Assembly: GCA_964503085.1 (NCBI GenBank)
Contig: CAZCYQ010000025.1
Coordinates: forward strand, 1-46,871
Length of the DNA: 46,871 nt
Direction of reading: 5' to 3'
DNA from: Bin80 sp964503085
GTDB taxonomy: Bacteria > Bacteroidota > Rhodothermia > Rhodothermales > Bin80
Numbering within the stretch: position 1 is the first letter of the stretch; each line of letters opens with the position of its first letter. A program made the position numbers and the translations under genes. Below, piece by piece: positions 9,657-17,472 of this stretch. The notes beneath the pieces were generated by a model. The model was given only the letters and a program-made list of their open reading frames with translations, did no database searches and was not told where the DNA came from.

Positions 9657-10895
9657 TTATACGGGATAGTTGAACATCCCATCAATTTGACGGATCACAG
9701 GAGTCTCTATTGAGAACGCTCCTCCACGTCCAGCAGCCCCAATCCCGGAGGCCAGTATGTTCGCAGACGCGTTGAGGTCTGCATGATCCGCATGTCCACA
9801 AGACACACACTTGAATCTGCATTGTGTTTGACGGTTGGATTTATCCACGTGCCCGCACGCGTTACACGTTTGGCTTGTGTAGCGTGGATTGACACCTACC
9901 ACCGTCTCAATTTTATAGTCGCAATACTGGTTGAACCTACCGTGCGAAGCGTTGAGCATGGATCGGTTCAGACCTGCCTTCGCGTTGACGTTCTTGCCCG
10001 GGTTCTCTGCCGTGCCTTTCGCGGATGCCGTCATGTTCTTCAACTTCAAGTCCTCGCGGACTAACGCCTCCGCACGGTTGGCAAGAAACCTGCTGTTTTG
10101 GTGAGCTTGATTCTTGCGACAATTCTTCTGTTTACGCTTCCACTTGGCGATCTTCCGCTTGGTTACTCGTCTGCGATTCGATCCTTTCTGCTGGCGCGCC
10201 AACTTGCGCTGGTATCGCCGTATGCGTATCTCTTTCTTGTCCAACTTGGGAACATCCAGCATCCCCCGTTCGCCTGTCGTGTCCGTCCATGCTACGTTGT
10301 ACGTGTTCAAGTCAACGCCAACCGCAACTCCGTTCTCTGTGCGCTTGAGTGCATCAATCTCATAGCATACAGACACCCTCCAATACCTTCCCACTTTCTT
10401 CACCGTGGCCCGGATCGGTCTACCGTCTGGATATGGATTGCCACCTTTTCGGCGTATCTGCATCCATCCAACCTTCGGAATGAACAACCGCCCATCCTTG
10501 ATCTTTACGTTCTCCGGGATCGTGAAGGATGGACGCTTGCCGTATCTGGAATGGAACTTCGGATGCTTGCGGACTCCCTTGAAAAACCCTTGCCACGCGT
10601 CCGCCTGATGCTTGAGCGAATATCTGACTATCTTGAATGAGTACTCTGAAAGCCAGTCGACCTCCTTCCTCAATTGCGTGAACTGCTTGCCAAGCGAGAA
10701 AAATGATACAGAGGGCTTTTTGCCATCGGATTCCTTTGCCCGCTTGTATTCCTCTTTGTTCTTTGCAAGAAAGTAGTTCCAGACGAACCTACATGCGCCT
10801 GCTATACCAGCGAGTTTCCTCGCATTTGTGCGTGAACCTGGGAGTAACCTGTACTCAACCCCGCGACATTCCTTATCTTTTGCCTTGTCAGGCAT
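9657..10895 (-). CDS. tnpB: IS200/IS605-family TnpB RNA-guided nuclease (tnpB-only element)
   Basis: 412 residues, full length for TnpB. N-terminal helix-turn-helix/wedge region (~1-185) with 'RYRLL'-type opening and 'CRFVWNYFL'. RuvC motif I is GVDLNTYN with catalytic Asp195; motif II is LVREDLKLKNM with Glu281; a four-cysteine zinc knuckle uses C344, C347, C363 and C366 ('CNACGH', 'CVSCGH'); motif III is HADLNASANI with Asp373. All catalytic residues are therefore present. TnpB proteins cut DNA at sites matching an omega-RNA guide and help retain the element. No tnpA transposase is in the window, so mobility would need one in trans. The gene sits between the TonB operon and the divergent GcvT-oxidoreductase operon. 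Start ATG at 10895 follows a large hairpin. Confidence 0.93.
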   Translation of the reverse strand: MPDKAKDKECRGVEYRLLPGSRTNARKLAGIAGACRFVWNYFLAKNKEEYKRAKESDGKKPSVSFFSLGKQFTQLRKEVDWLSEYSFKIVRYSLKHQADAWQGFFKGVRKHPKFHSRYGKRPSFTIPENVKIKDGRLFIPKVGWMQIRRKGGNPYPDGRPIRATVKKVGRYWRVSVCYEIDALKRTENGVAVGVDLNTYNVAWTDTTGERGMLDVPKLDKKEIRIRRYQRKLARQQKGSNRRRVTKRKIAKWKRKQKNCRKNQAHQNSRFLANRAEALVREDLKLKNMTASAKGTAENPGKNVNAKAGLNRSMLNASHGRFNQYCDYKIETVVGVNPRYTSQTCNACGHVDKSNRQTQCRFKCVSCGHADHADLNASANILASGIGAAGRGGAFSIETPVIRQIDGMFNYPV

Positions 10896-10910
10896 GGGAT
10901 CACTCGTGAT

Positions 10911-10964
10911 GATGTCATGGTAAGCAATGGACAGGGGCTGTCCTGTTCCATTGCGTCTGACATC
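10911..10964. repeat. Large imperfect palindrome upstream of tnpB (candidate element left end)
   Basis: Outer arms GATGTCA (10911-10917) and TGACATC (10958-10964) enclose inner arms GCAATGG-ACAGG (10924-10935) and CCTGT-T-CCATTGC (10942-10954), with a 6-base loop and one bulged T. That gives a nested stem of 12 plus 7 base pairs. Its place just ahead of the tnpB start matches the subterminal left-end hairpin that Y1 transposases of the IS200/IS605 family recognise as single-stranded DNA. It could also sequester the tnpB start region in mRNA. Confidence 0.6.
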
Positions 10965-11122
10965 AATATAAGCAGTTTTGGGGATGGGACCTCAACTACC
11001 CCATATAAGTCCCTAGAATAACCCCGGGCTAGATTTAGTCTCCACATTTGATAATGTCGTAAAATAGCGAAGCTATGGTAACTTGAGTATTGCACCAGAA
11101 TTACTAGCCCTACCACGCTATA

Positions 11123-12313
11123 ATGCTACCCACTCCGTTCTACCCAAGGCAGCTGCCACTCTGCGAAAGCATGGACTGGAAACGCTGGGCCGGGTACTAT
11201 GTGCCTCGATCATATCAGCTTCAGCACGAAAATGAATATTATGCGATCCGTACTGCTGCTGGACTGATTGATATTTCTCCACTCTTTAAACTCCGTATAA
11301 CGGGACCCGATAGCCTAGCACTTCTGAATCGCATTTTCGTACGCGACCTCTCCCGGCTAAACGTTGGACGGGTCGCCTATGTAGCCTGGTGCGATGCAGA
11401 AGGCTTTGTACTTGGTGATGGAACAGTTTTAAGGCAAGAACCAGATACCTACTTCTTTACCAGCGAAGACCCTACCGCTGCCTGGTTAGACCGACATGCC
11501 AACGGCATGAATGTTACGATCGTAGACGAATCGAGAAACCTGGCCGGCCTGGCGATGCAAGGGCCAGCGTCCGCCAAGATACTGATCCATGCAGGTGCAG
11601 AATCAATCCGTGAACTAAAGTACTTTGGCGCCACATCCACGTCCGTAAACGGCATCGATTTCTGGATTTCACGGAGCGGCTACACCGGAGACCTCGGCTA
11701 CGAAATGTGGCCTCCTGCCGATCGTGCACCCGAATTCTGGGATATGCTGATGGAGGTCGGATCCGGGTTTGCCCTGCGAGCTGTAGGCCTGAAAGCCTTG
11801 GATGTATGTCGCATTGAGGCCGGTCTCTTGCAGAAGGGAGTCGATTATCATAACGCTTCTCGCGTGCTCACGCGGGAACAGAAGTCCATACCCTACGAAT
11901 TGGGACTTGGCTGGATGATTAATTTGGATCGTGATCCCTTCGTTGGTCAGTCTGCTCTGCAGAAATTACAGCAACCGGCGTGGAATATGGTTGGGCTTGA
12001 AATTGACTGGGAGCAAACAAGAGGCCTTTATGAATCCAAGGGACTCCCACCGCTACTGCCTACGGAGGCTTGGTCCATATCGGCCCCACTCTATCGTGAT
12101 CATGCACGTCAACATCAGGTCGGCTACGCAACCAGTGGAACATGGTCGCCGGTACTCAAAAAATATATTGCACTGGCCACGATTGAACGATCCTATCCGT
12201 CAGAAACCGTACAGATTGAGCTGGCCGTGGAGCATTCACGTCACAGTGTGGATGCTCGTATCGTTTCGCCCCGCTTCTATGATCCTCCACAAAAACGTGC
12301 ACCCGTGGAATGA
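11123..12313 (+). CDS. GcvT-fold aminomethyltransferase-like, folate-binding protein
   Basis: 396 residues of the aminomethyltransferase (GcvT/YgfZ/DMGDH C-terminal) family. Recognisable blocks: 'AAGLIDISPLFKLRITGPDSL' type opening split over residues ~46-68, 'RDLSRLNVGRVAYV' (~75-88), the 'LAMQGP-SA' turn (~145), 'SRSGYTGDLGYEMW' (~190-203), 'LKALDVCRIEAGLLQKGVDY' type strand (~228-247) and a C-terminal barrel ending 'GYATSGTWSPVLKKYIALA'. The canonical I-D-D-L folate loop is replaced by V-L-G-D-G, so one of the two acidic residues is changed. No gcvH, gcvP or lpd lies nearby; instead the next gene overlaps it by 4 bases and is a flavin oxidoreductase. This suggests a tetrahydrofolate-dependent C1 acceptor for a flavin demethylase, as in dimethylglycine/sarcosine dehydrogenases, not a glycine cleavage T-protein. 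Confidence 0.85.
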   Translation: MLPTPFYPRQLPLCESMDWKRWAGYYVPRSYQLQHENEYYAIRTAAGLIDISPLFKLRITGPDSLALLNRIFVRDLSRLNVGRVAYVAWCDAEGFVLGDGTVLRQEPDTYFFTSEDPTAAWLDRHANGMNVTIVDESRNLAGLAMQGPASAKILIHAGAESIRELKYFGATSTSVNGIDFWISRSGYTGDLGYEMWPPADRAPEFWDMLMEVGSGFALRAVGLKALDVCRIEAGLLQKGVDYHNASRVLTREQKSIPYELGLGWMINLDRDPFVGQSALQKLQQPAWNMVGLEIDWEQTRGLYESKGLPPLLPTEAWSISAPLYRDHARQHQVGYATSGTWSPVLKKYIALATIERSYPSETVQIELAVEHSRHSVDARIVSPRFYDPPQKRAPVE

Positions 12314-13890
12314 ACACGCGATGGGATGAGATTGTGATAGGGGGCGGACACAATGGCCTGGTCTGTGCTGCCTATCTCGCACGTGCGGGACGTAAGGTGC
12401 TGGTACTTGAACGACGCGATGTACTGGGTGGCGCAGCGGTATCTGAAGAGGTCTTGCCTGGGTTCACCTTCTCAGTGGCCTCTTACGTTGTAAGTCTGTT
12501 CCGACCACGGATCATTCAGGAATTAGAGTTGACCAAATACGGTTACCACGTGATTCCCATGGATTGTGCTTTCCAGCCTTTGCATGATGATTACGGGATC
12601 GCACGCTGGGGGGATCCCGAACTTACCCGTATGGAGATCAGCCGCTGTAGCCACCATGATGCGGAGAACTACCCCAAGTTCAAGCAAACCATGACACGGT
12701 TGGGACGCATTGCTGCCCAAGTTATTGACCGACCCGCACCAACCAGATTCGACCCTCAGGATTTTCGCACGCTGATTGACCTTTTTCGTACCATTCGGGG
12801 CGTGGAAAAACACGAATTCCAGCAATTCATTAGGCTGCTCACCTTGAGTGCTGTGGACTTCCTGGATACATGGTTTGAGTCAGAAATATTCAAGGCACCT
12901 CTTGCCGCAAGCGGGATCATCGGCACTTTTCAAGGGGTTCGGTCACCCGGGACCGCCTATGTTTTACTGCACCATTACATGGGCGAGATTGATGGTGCAT
13001 TCAGATCCTGGGGATTTGCCCGTGGAGGAACAGGTAGCGTCAGCAACGCCTGTGCAAGAGCCGCCGAAGCACATGGTGCAGTCATTCGAACCAATTGCGA
13101 GGTCGACAAGGTGCTGGTGTCTAATAACCGTGCTACCGGAGTTGTCCTTTCTAACGGCGATACCATCAACGCACGCAGAATCATATCCAATCTGGATCCA
13201 CGACGAACATTAATGGGGCTCGTAGGTGAGCCCCATCTACCAGAGAGCGTGGTCGCCTCGCTGGCCCGTTTTAAGTACCGGGGCAGCAGTGGCAAGGTCA
13301 ACCTGGCGCTTGATGGTCTCCCCGACTTCACCTGCCGACCAGGCATCGGGGATCACTTGCTCGGCGATATCGCAATCGCCCCCAACGTTAACTACTTGGA
13401 ACGTGCATTCGACGATGCCAAGCACGGTTCCTTTTCATCACGTCCGTTCATTAACATCGTAATCCCGTCACTTACAGATCCCACTGTTGCACCGCCGGGA
13501 AAACATGTAATGTCATGCTTTGTCCAGTACGCACCCTATGAGCTCGCAGAAGGTCCCGAAGCCTGGGAATCTCAACGAGAAGCATTCGGGGAAACCGTCC
13601 TGGATACGATTGAGGAATTTGCTCCCGGACTACGGAATCACATAGAGCATATGCAGATACTCACGCCACTGGATCTGGAACGCAAGTTTGGCCTTACAGA
13701 AGGCAACATCTTTCACGGAGAACTCAGCCTGAACCAATTGCTCTTTCAAAGACCCGCCTGGGGGATGGCAAGGTATCAAACACCGATACGAAATCTCTGG
13801 ATGTGTGGATCGGGGACACATCCTGGCGGCGGGGTTATGGGCGCCAGTGGTGAGCTCGCAGCAAAAACACTCCTGCGCAAGAAAATCTGA
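12310..13890 (+). CDS. FAD-dependent oxidoreductase, PYROXD2/phytoene desaturase-like
   Basis: 526 residues. The N-terminal Rossmann motif is 'IVIGGGHNGLVCAAYLARAG' followed by the acidic end of beta-2 ('LVLERRDVLGGAA'), giving FAD binding at residues ~8-45. The C-terminal flavin motif is 'NLWMCGSGTHPGGGVMGASG' (~493-512). Overall length and motif spacing match the PYROXD2 branch of the CrtI/amine-oxidase superfamily; the substrates of bacterial members are largely unknown. There is no carotenoid pathway nearby (no crtB, crtY), so a carotenoid role is unlikely. The start ATG overlaps the stop of the GcvT-like gene (ATGA) and its own stop overlaps the next start (TGATG), so the three proteins are translationally coupled and probably made in similar amounts. 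Confidence 0.87.
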   Translation: MNTRWDEIVIGGGHNGLVCAAYLARAGRKVLVLERRDVLGGAAVSEEVLPGFTFSVASYVVSLFRPRIIQELELTKYGYHVIPMDCAFQPLHDDYGIARWGDPELTRMEISRCSHHDAENYPKFKQTMTRLGRIAAQVIDRPAPTRFDPQDFRTLIDLFRTIRGVEKHEFQQFIRLLTLSAVDFLDTWFESEIFKAPLAASGIIGTFQGVRSPGTAYVLLHHYMGEIDGAFRSWGFARGGTGSVSNACARAAEAHGAVIRTNCEVDKVLVSNNRATGVVLSNGDTINARRIISNLDPRRTLMGLVGEPHLPESVVASLARFKYRGSSGKVNLALDGLPDFTCRPGIGDHLLGDIAIAPNVNYLERAFDDAKHGSFSSRPFINIVIPSLTDPTVAPPGKHVMSCFVQYAPYELAEGPEAWESQREAFGETVLDTIEEFAPGLRNHIEHMQILTPLDLERKFGLTEGNIFHGELSLNQLLFQRPAWGMARYQTPIRNLWMCGSGTHPGGGVMGASGELAAKTLLRKKI

Positions 13891-15236
13891 TGCACAGCCC
13901 GGATGTTATCGTAATCGGAGCGGGAACCAACGGTCTAGCCGCTGCCGCCGTTCTTGCCAAAGCTGGAATGGATACGCTCGTGCTCGAGAAACGGGATCGT
14001 GCCGGAGGCCTATCATCATATCAGGCATTCACGCCCGAAAACCATATTCCCGGCTTCCGTCCTTACCCAGGAAGAATTGGTAATACCCTCAGCAAAGCTC
14101 TGGGGATTGCGTTGCCTGGACAGCCGTCAGTTCCGACTTATGGTTTCTGGGAAAATGAGAGCTACCAGGTCAAGCCGGTGCCAGATCTGATACATGCTGG
14201 CAGCGTGCTGAAAACTATAGTCGGTGTGCCCTTGGAGCAATCCTCACTGCGACAAAAAAGCGCCTGGCTAACCCCCGCCCTCAAAAAACAGGCAAAAAGA
14301 CTCGCACAATGGATGCCGCTCAGCAGCTCTGATCTGTTGGACGAACTTAACCTTGATGAAAACCAGTGCAACGCCCTGGCCGTCCCTCCATCCACCCGCA
14401 CGTTTGGCGCCCCCAAATCCCCATTTGGTGCTCTTCAACTAATGCTTCACGAACCGGAGCAGACCACAGATGGTCATGCTCCACTGGTTCAGGAACTGGA
14501 GAAAGTTGCAATTTCGAACGGTGCAACCATTCGAACGAATGCGGAGGTTGAACAGATCTTTGATGATACGAACGGCCTGCATGTCATGATCACGGGAGGT
14601 GAACCCATTTACACTAGGTTCATCTTGGCCACATGCTCACCCGGCATGCTGAAGCATCGCCTGCTGAGCCCTGCCTTGACCCACAACTGGCCACCTATAC
14701 GATCTCGGGGAACCTGTGCTGTGCTGGCTATCGCGGTGGATAGATTGCCTGACTGGCTTGGTTCAGGCAGGATACGTATGTCACCCGACTTGATCACACA
14801 GGAAAGGTCCTTTGATCATGTCAAGTATGGACGCATTCCTCCTCTGCAGTCCCTCGAGATTGTTGCGCCTGAAGGGCAAAACACTGTGGTCATCTACGCA
14901 TTGCAAACCCCATTTAATGTCAATGGCGGATGGACACAGAGCAATCGGGAGTCACTGGTGGCGCATATTCTGGAGCAAATCCCCGATCTGAACAGTAATA
15001 TTTCTGCCCGGCAACTCTGGTCTCCACCGGACATTGAAAGTGAGTTTGGGGTACCTGGCGGGCACCTTCTGCATTTTGAACGAGATCTCGACCAGTTGCT
15101 GTTCCCCGCCCCCGACTGCCTGCAGCCTGGGGTATACTGGTCCGGTCATTTTGCGAACCTGGAGCTTGGGGAAGCTGGCATTGCCGGACTGCTCGCTGCA
15201 CGCAAAATCCTTCGCAAAAGAAACCGCAAGCGTTAA
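13890..15236 (+). CDS. Second FAD-dependent oxidoreductase of the PYROXD2/CrtI-like type
   Basis: 448 residues, a shorter paralogue of the preceding gene. Rossmann motif 'VIVIGAGTNGLAAAAVLAKAG' (read in two halves, residues ~5-24) with 'LVLEKRDRAGGLSS' after it; C-terminal motif 'GVYWSGHFANLELGEAGIAG' (~410-430). It lacks about 80 residues of the substrate-cap region found in its neighbour, and its C-terminal flavin loop departs from the GxHPGGG form. Start ATG overlaps the upstream stop by one base. Two unequal paralogues translated back to back suggest a heterodimer or two sequential oxidations; this is an inference. Confidence 0.82.
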   Translation: MHSPDVIVIGAGTNGLAAAAVLAKAGMDTLVLEKRDRAGGLSSYQAFTPENHIPGFRPYPGRIGNTLSKALGIALPGQPSVPTYGFWENESYQVKPVPDLIHAGSVLKTIVGVPLEQSSLRQKSAWLTPALKKQAKRLAQWMPLSSSDLLDELNLDENQCNALAVPPSTRTFGAPKSPFGALQLMLHEPEQTTDGHAPLVQELEKVAISNGATIRTNAEVEQIFDDTNGLHVMITGGEPIYTRFILATCSPGMLKHRLLSPALTHNWPPIRSRGTCAVLAIAVDRLPDWLGSGRIRMSPDLITQERSFDHVKYGRIPPLQSLEIVAPEGQNTVVIYALQTPFNVNGGWTQSNRESLVAHILEQIPDLNSNISARQLWSPPDIESEFGVPGGHLLHFERDLDQLLFPAPDCLQPGVYWSGHFANLELGEAGIAGLLAARKILRKRNRKR

Positions 15237-15273
15237 GCTCTCGTAAAGAGCAACAATAGCCAGATCCATTGTA

Positions 15274-16425
15274 ATGGAACGCATAATAATCTACCTTTTG
15301 GGCGCAATTCTTCTCGGTTGTCAGCAGAATGCGCAATCTCAGGAAGAACTGAAGTCTGCTGAACCTTCGGCTTCGGTCAATGAGTCAATCACACAGAGCC
15401 GCCAAACGGCGATCACGCGTGCAGTTCAAGCGGCTACTCCCGCAATTGTGAGCGTCAATGTGATTGAGGTTCGTCGAGTACTTTACCGGGATCCGCTTGA
15501 GAATCTGTTCAATGACCCCTTCTTTGGGCAATTCTTTTCCGAGAGAAAATCAAGAGTGATTGAACAACACTTCGAAAACCTGGGAAGTGGTTTTGTTATA
15601 TCCTCCGACGGCTACATCGTCACTAACTATCATGTAGCCGGGGAAGCCGTCAAGATCACCGTATCACTTGCCAATGGTCAGACTCTGGATGCTGACCTTA
15701 TCGGTGCCGACAAAGCCACGGATCTCGCATTGCTTAAAGTATCTACCGATGAACCCCTCGAATACCTGCACTTTTCCAGTGAACCCGAACCAATTGTAGG
15801 CGAATGGGCCATTGCCCTTGGGAATCCCTTTGGTCTGTTTGAGGCGGCAGCTCCAAGTGTAACTGTAGGGGTTGTTAGCGCAGCTGAAAGAGATCTGGGC
15901 ATCCAGGATGAGCACATTCTCCATGATATGATTCAGACAGATGCTGCTATCAACAGCGGGAACTCCGGCGGACCACTCATAAACGCCCTCGGTGAAGTGA
16001 TCGGCGTAAATACTGCGCTGTACACCAATACCAAAAACGGCGGATCCATTGGCTTGGGGTTTGCCGTGCCAGCGGAAAGAGCTCAGCGAGTTATTGCTGA
16101 ACTGCGAGAGAACGGCCGTGTTGATCGCTCGTATTACACAGGGATCAGTTTTGTGGAAGTCACAAAGGACATCGCTGAAGCGCTGGACTTCGAAGATACA
16201 CGAGGACTCCTAGTCGCTGAGGTGGATCCTAATTCGCCAGCCGAAAAAGCAGGGCTGATGCCCTATGATCTGATTTCAGCAATCCAGGATAAGCTGGTAA
16301 CCGATCAGGAAGATTATGTGGCCCGTATTTTCGATTTTCGACCGGGAGATACCGTCACATACCATATATTGCGCGATAATCGTGAGTTGGAATTAAGCCT
16401 CCAGATCGGAAGGGCGGAAGATTGA
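15274..16425 (+). CDS. Lipoprotein HtrA/DegP-family serine protease with one PDZ domain
   Basis: 383 residues. Signal with lipobox LLGC, lipidated Cys16, so membrane-anchored in the periplasm. Trypsin-like domain ~50-265 with complete triad: His120 (NYHVAG), Asp150 (ATDLALLK) and Ser231 (GNSGGPL). An S1-type insertion rich in Phe (NDPFFGQFF, ~80-88) resembles the LA loop of DegP/DegQ. A single PDZ follows at ~280-375 (GLLVAEVDPNSPAEKAGL), as in DegS or short HtrA forms. The role is degradation or regulated cleavage of misfolded envelope proteins. It starts 37 bases after the oxidoreductase gene and overlaps the next gene by 4 bases, so it belongs to this operon. Confidence 0.92.
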   Translation: MERIIIYLLGAILLGCQQNAQSQEELKSAEPSASVNESITQSRQTAITRAVQAATPAIVSVNVIEVRRVLYRDPLENLFNDPFFGQFFSERKSRVIEQHFENLGSGFVISSDGYIVTNYHVAGEAVKITVSLANGQTLDADLIGADKATDLALLKVSTDEPLEYLHFSSEPEPIVGEWAIALGNPFGLFEAAAPSVTVGVVSAAERDLGIQDEHILHDMIQTDAAINSGNSGGPLINALGEVIGVNTALYTNTKNGGSIGLGFAVPAERAQRVIAELRENGRVDRSYYTGISFVEVTKDIAEALDFEDTRGLLVAEVDPNSPAEKAGLMPYDLISAIQDKLVTDQEDYVARIFDFRPGDTVTYHILRDNRELELSLQIGRAED

Positions 16426-17468
16426 TCATTGCGTCACATAGTCGTATCGGTTCCGGGTGGCTACTTGTAGCTCTCTGTATATTCTTCACGGGATGTCTCC
16501 CCTCATCCTGTCGGCGCATTGAATCACGTGACGTATCTCCCGCGGATTCTCTGTCCAGACGAATTGCAGCACATATTGTACCTGATACACTTGCACCGCC
16601 AACGATCATTACCGCCCCCGACCTGACAAAGCCTCGAACTGTACTGTTCGGACACGAAGATCAAATCTATGTGGGCGACACCGAACAAAACAGAATCTTC
16701 ATCTTCGCCCCCGAGGGGACCTCTCACACTTCATTTACATTGCCCAATACCTCTTTTCCGTACCTTGCGGGTTGGCGGAATGACTCGCTAGTTGTTTTTG
16801 ATCCAGAGAGCCGACAATTTCATTTTGTGGTGGATACAACTGCTATGGCCTCCCTCGCGGTGAATCAGGCACCCGCCAACTCATATCAGTATGCATTGGC
16901 CACTGCATCTGGATTGTATCTTAAGGCGGTTACGCGTGACACAACACACTTTTTGTGGAAATTAGACAGAACTGGGGTTCCTGTTCAGGCAACTGTCTTG
17001 TACGGGTCACGCTGGAGGCACGCGGGACTGCTGCGTGCTTCTGAAAATCAGTTAGTCAGCCTGAGCGGATTCTTTCCATCGGCGTTTTTTTGGACTGAGA
17101 ACCTGATTGAGGAACCCGACACATTACGCTGGTGGGGATTTGATTCGCCGATGTTACGACGTACGTACGCATTTGAGCAGGGACGGGGACGAGAGGCGCC
17201 ACTCATCACCAGCGCGGCTGCAGCCGCCGGGGAGTTCTGGTTCGTACTGAACCAGCGCGCCGGCTGGGTGCGCGTTGACATTTACGATAGGGCCGGGATA
17301 ATCCAATACATCTTCGTAGAGGCCAACCCCGGCTATCTCAAGAATTTCTACCCCATTGACATTGCTGCCAAGCTTAGCCCGGACAGCTCCTACCATCTGG
17401 CCGTGGCGCTCGTGGCACCAACGCCCTCAATCAGAGTGTACCAATGGGTCCCTCCAAAACAAGAGTGA
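16422..17468 (+). CDS. Lipoprotein, 6-bladed propeller-like, function unknown
   Basis: 348 residues. Starts with TTG at 16422 overlapping the protease stop (TTGA); no ATG gives the signal peptide in full. Hydrophobic core 'WLLVALCIFFTGC' places the lipidated Cys at residue 25. The body repeats short 'Q-I-Y-V-G-D-T-E-Q-N-R-I-F-I-F' and 'L-V-V-F-D-P-E-S-R-Q' strands, reminiscent of BF3164-like/TolB-type six-bladed propellers seen in Bacteroidota. The end (SSYHLAVALVAPTPSIRVYQW) is the expected closing strand. No catalytic residues are evident. Coupling to htrA suggests an envelope function. Confidence 0.72.
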   Translation: MIIASHSRIGSGWLLVALCIFFTGCLPSSCRRIESRDVSPADSLSRRIAAHIVPDTLAPPTIITAPDLTKPRTVLFGHEDQIYVGDTEQNRIFIFAPEGTSHTSFTLPNTSFPYLAGWRNDSLVVFDPESRQFHFVVDTTAMASLAVNQAPANSYQYALATASGLYLKAVTRDTTHFLWKLDRTGVPVQATVLYGSRWRHAGLLRASENQLVSLSGFFPSAFFWTENLIEEPDTLRWWGFDSPMLRRTYAFEQGRGREAPLITSAAAAAGEFWFVLNQRAGWVRVDIYDRAGIIQYIFVEANPGYLKNFYPIDIAAKLSPDSSYHLAVALVAPTPSIRVYQWVPPKQE

Positions 17469-17472
17469 TACC

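Noticed and set aside
11123..12313. Glycine cleavage T-protein (gcvT)
   Set aside because: No gcvH/gcvP context, altered folate-loop acidic pair, and translational coupling to flavoproteins.
12310..15236. Carotenoid desaturases (CrtI)
   Set aside because: Motifs fit the PYROXD2 branch and no phytoene synthase or cyclase is nearby.
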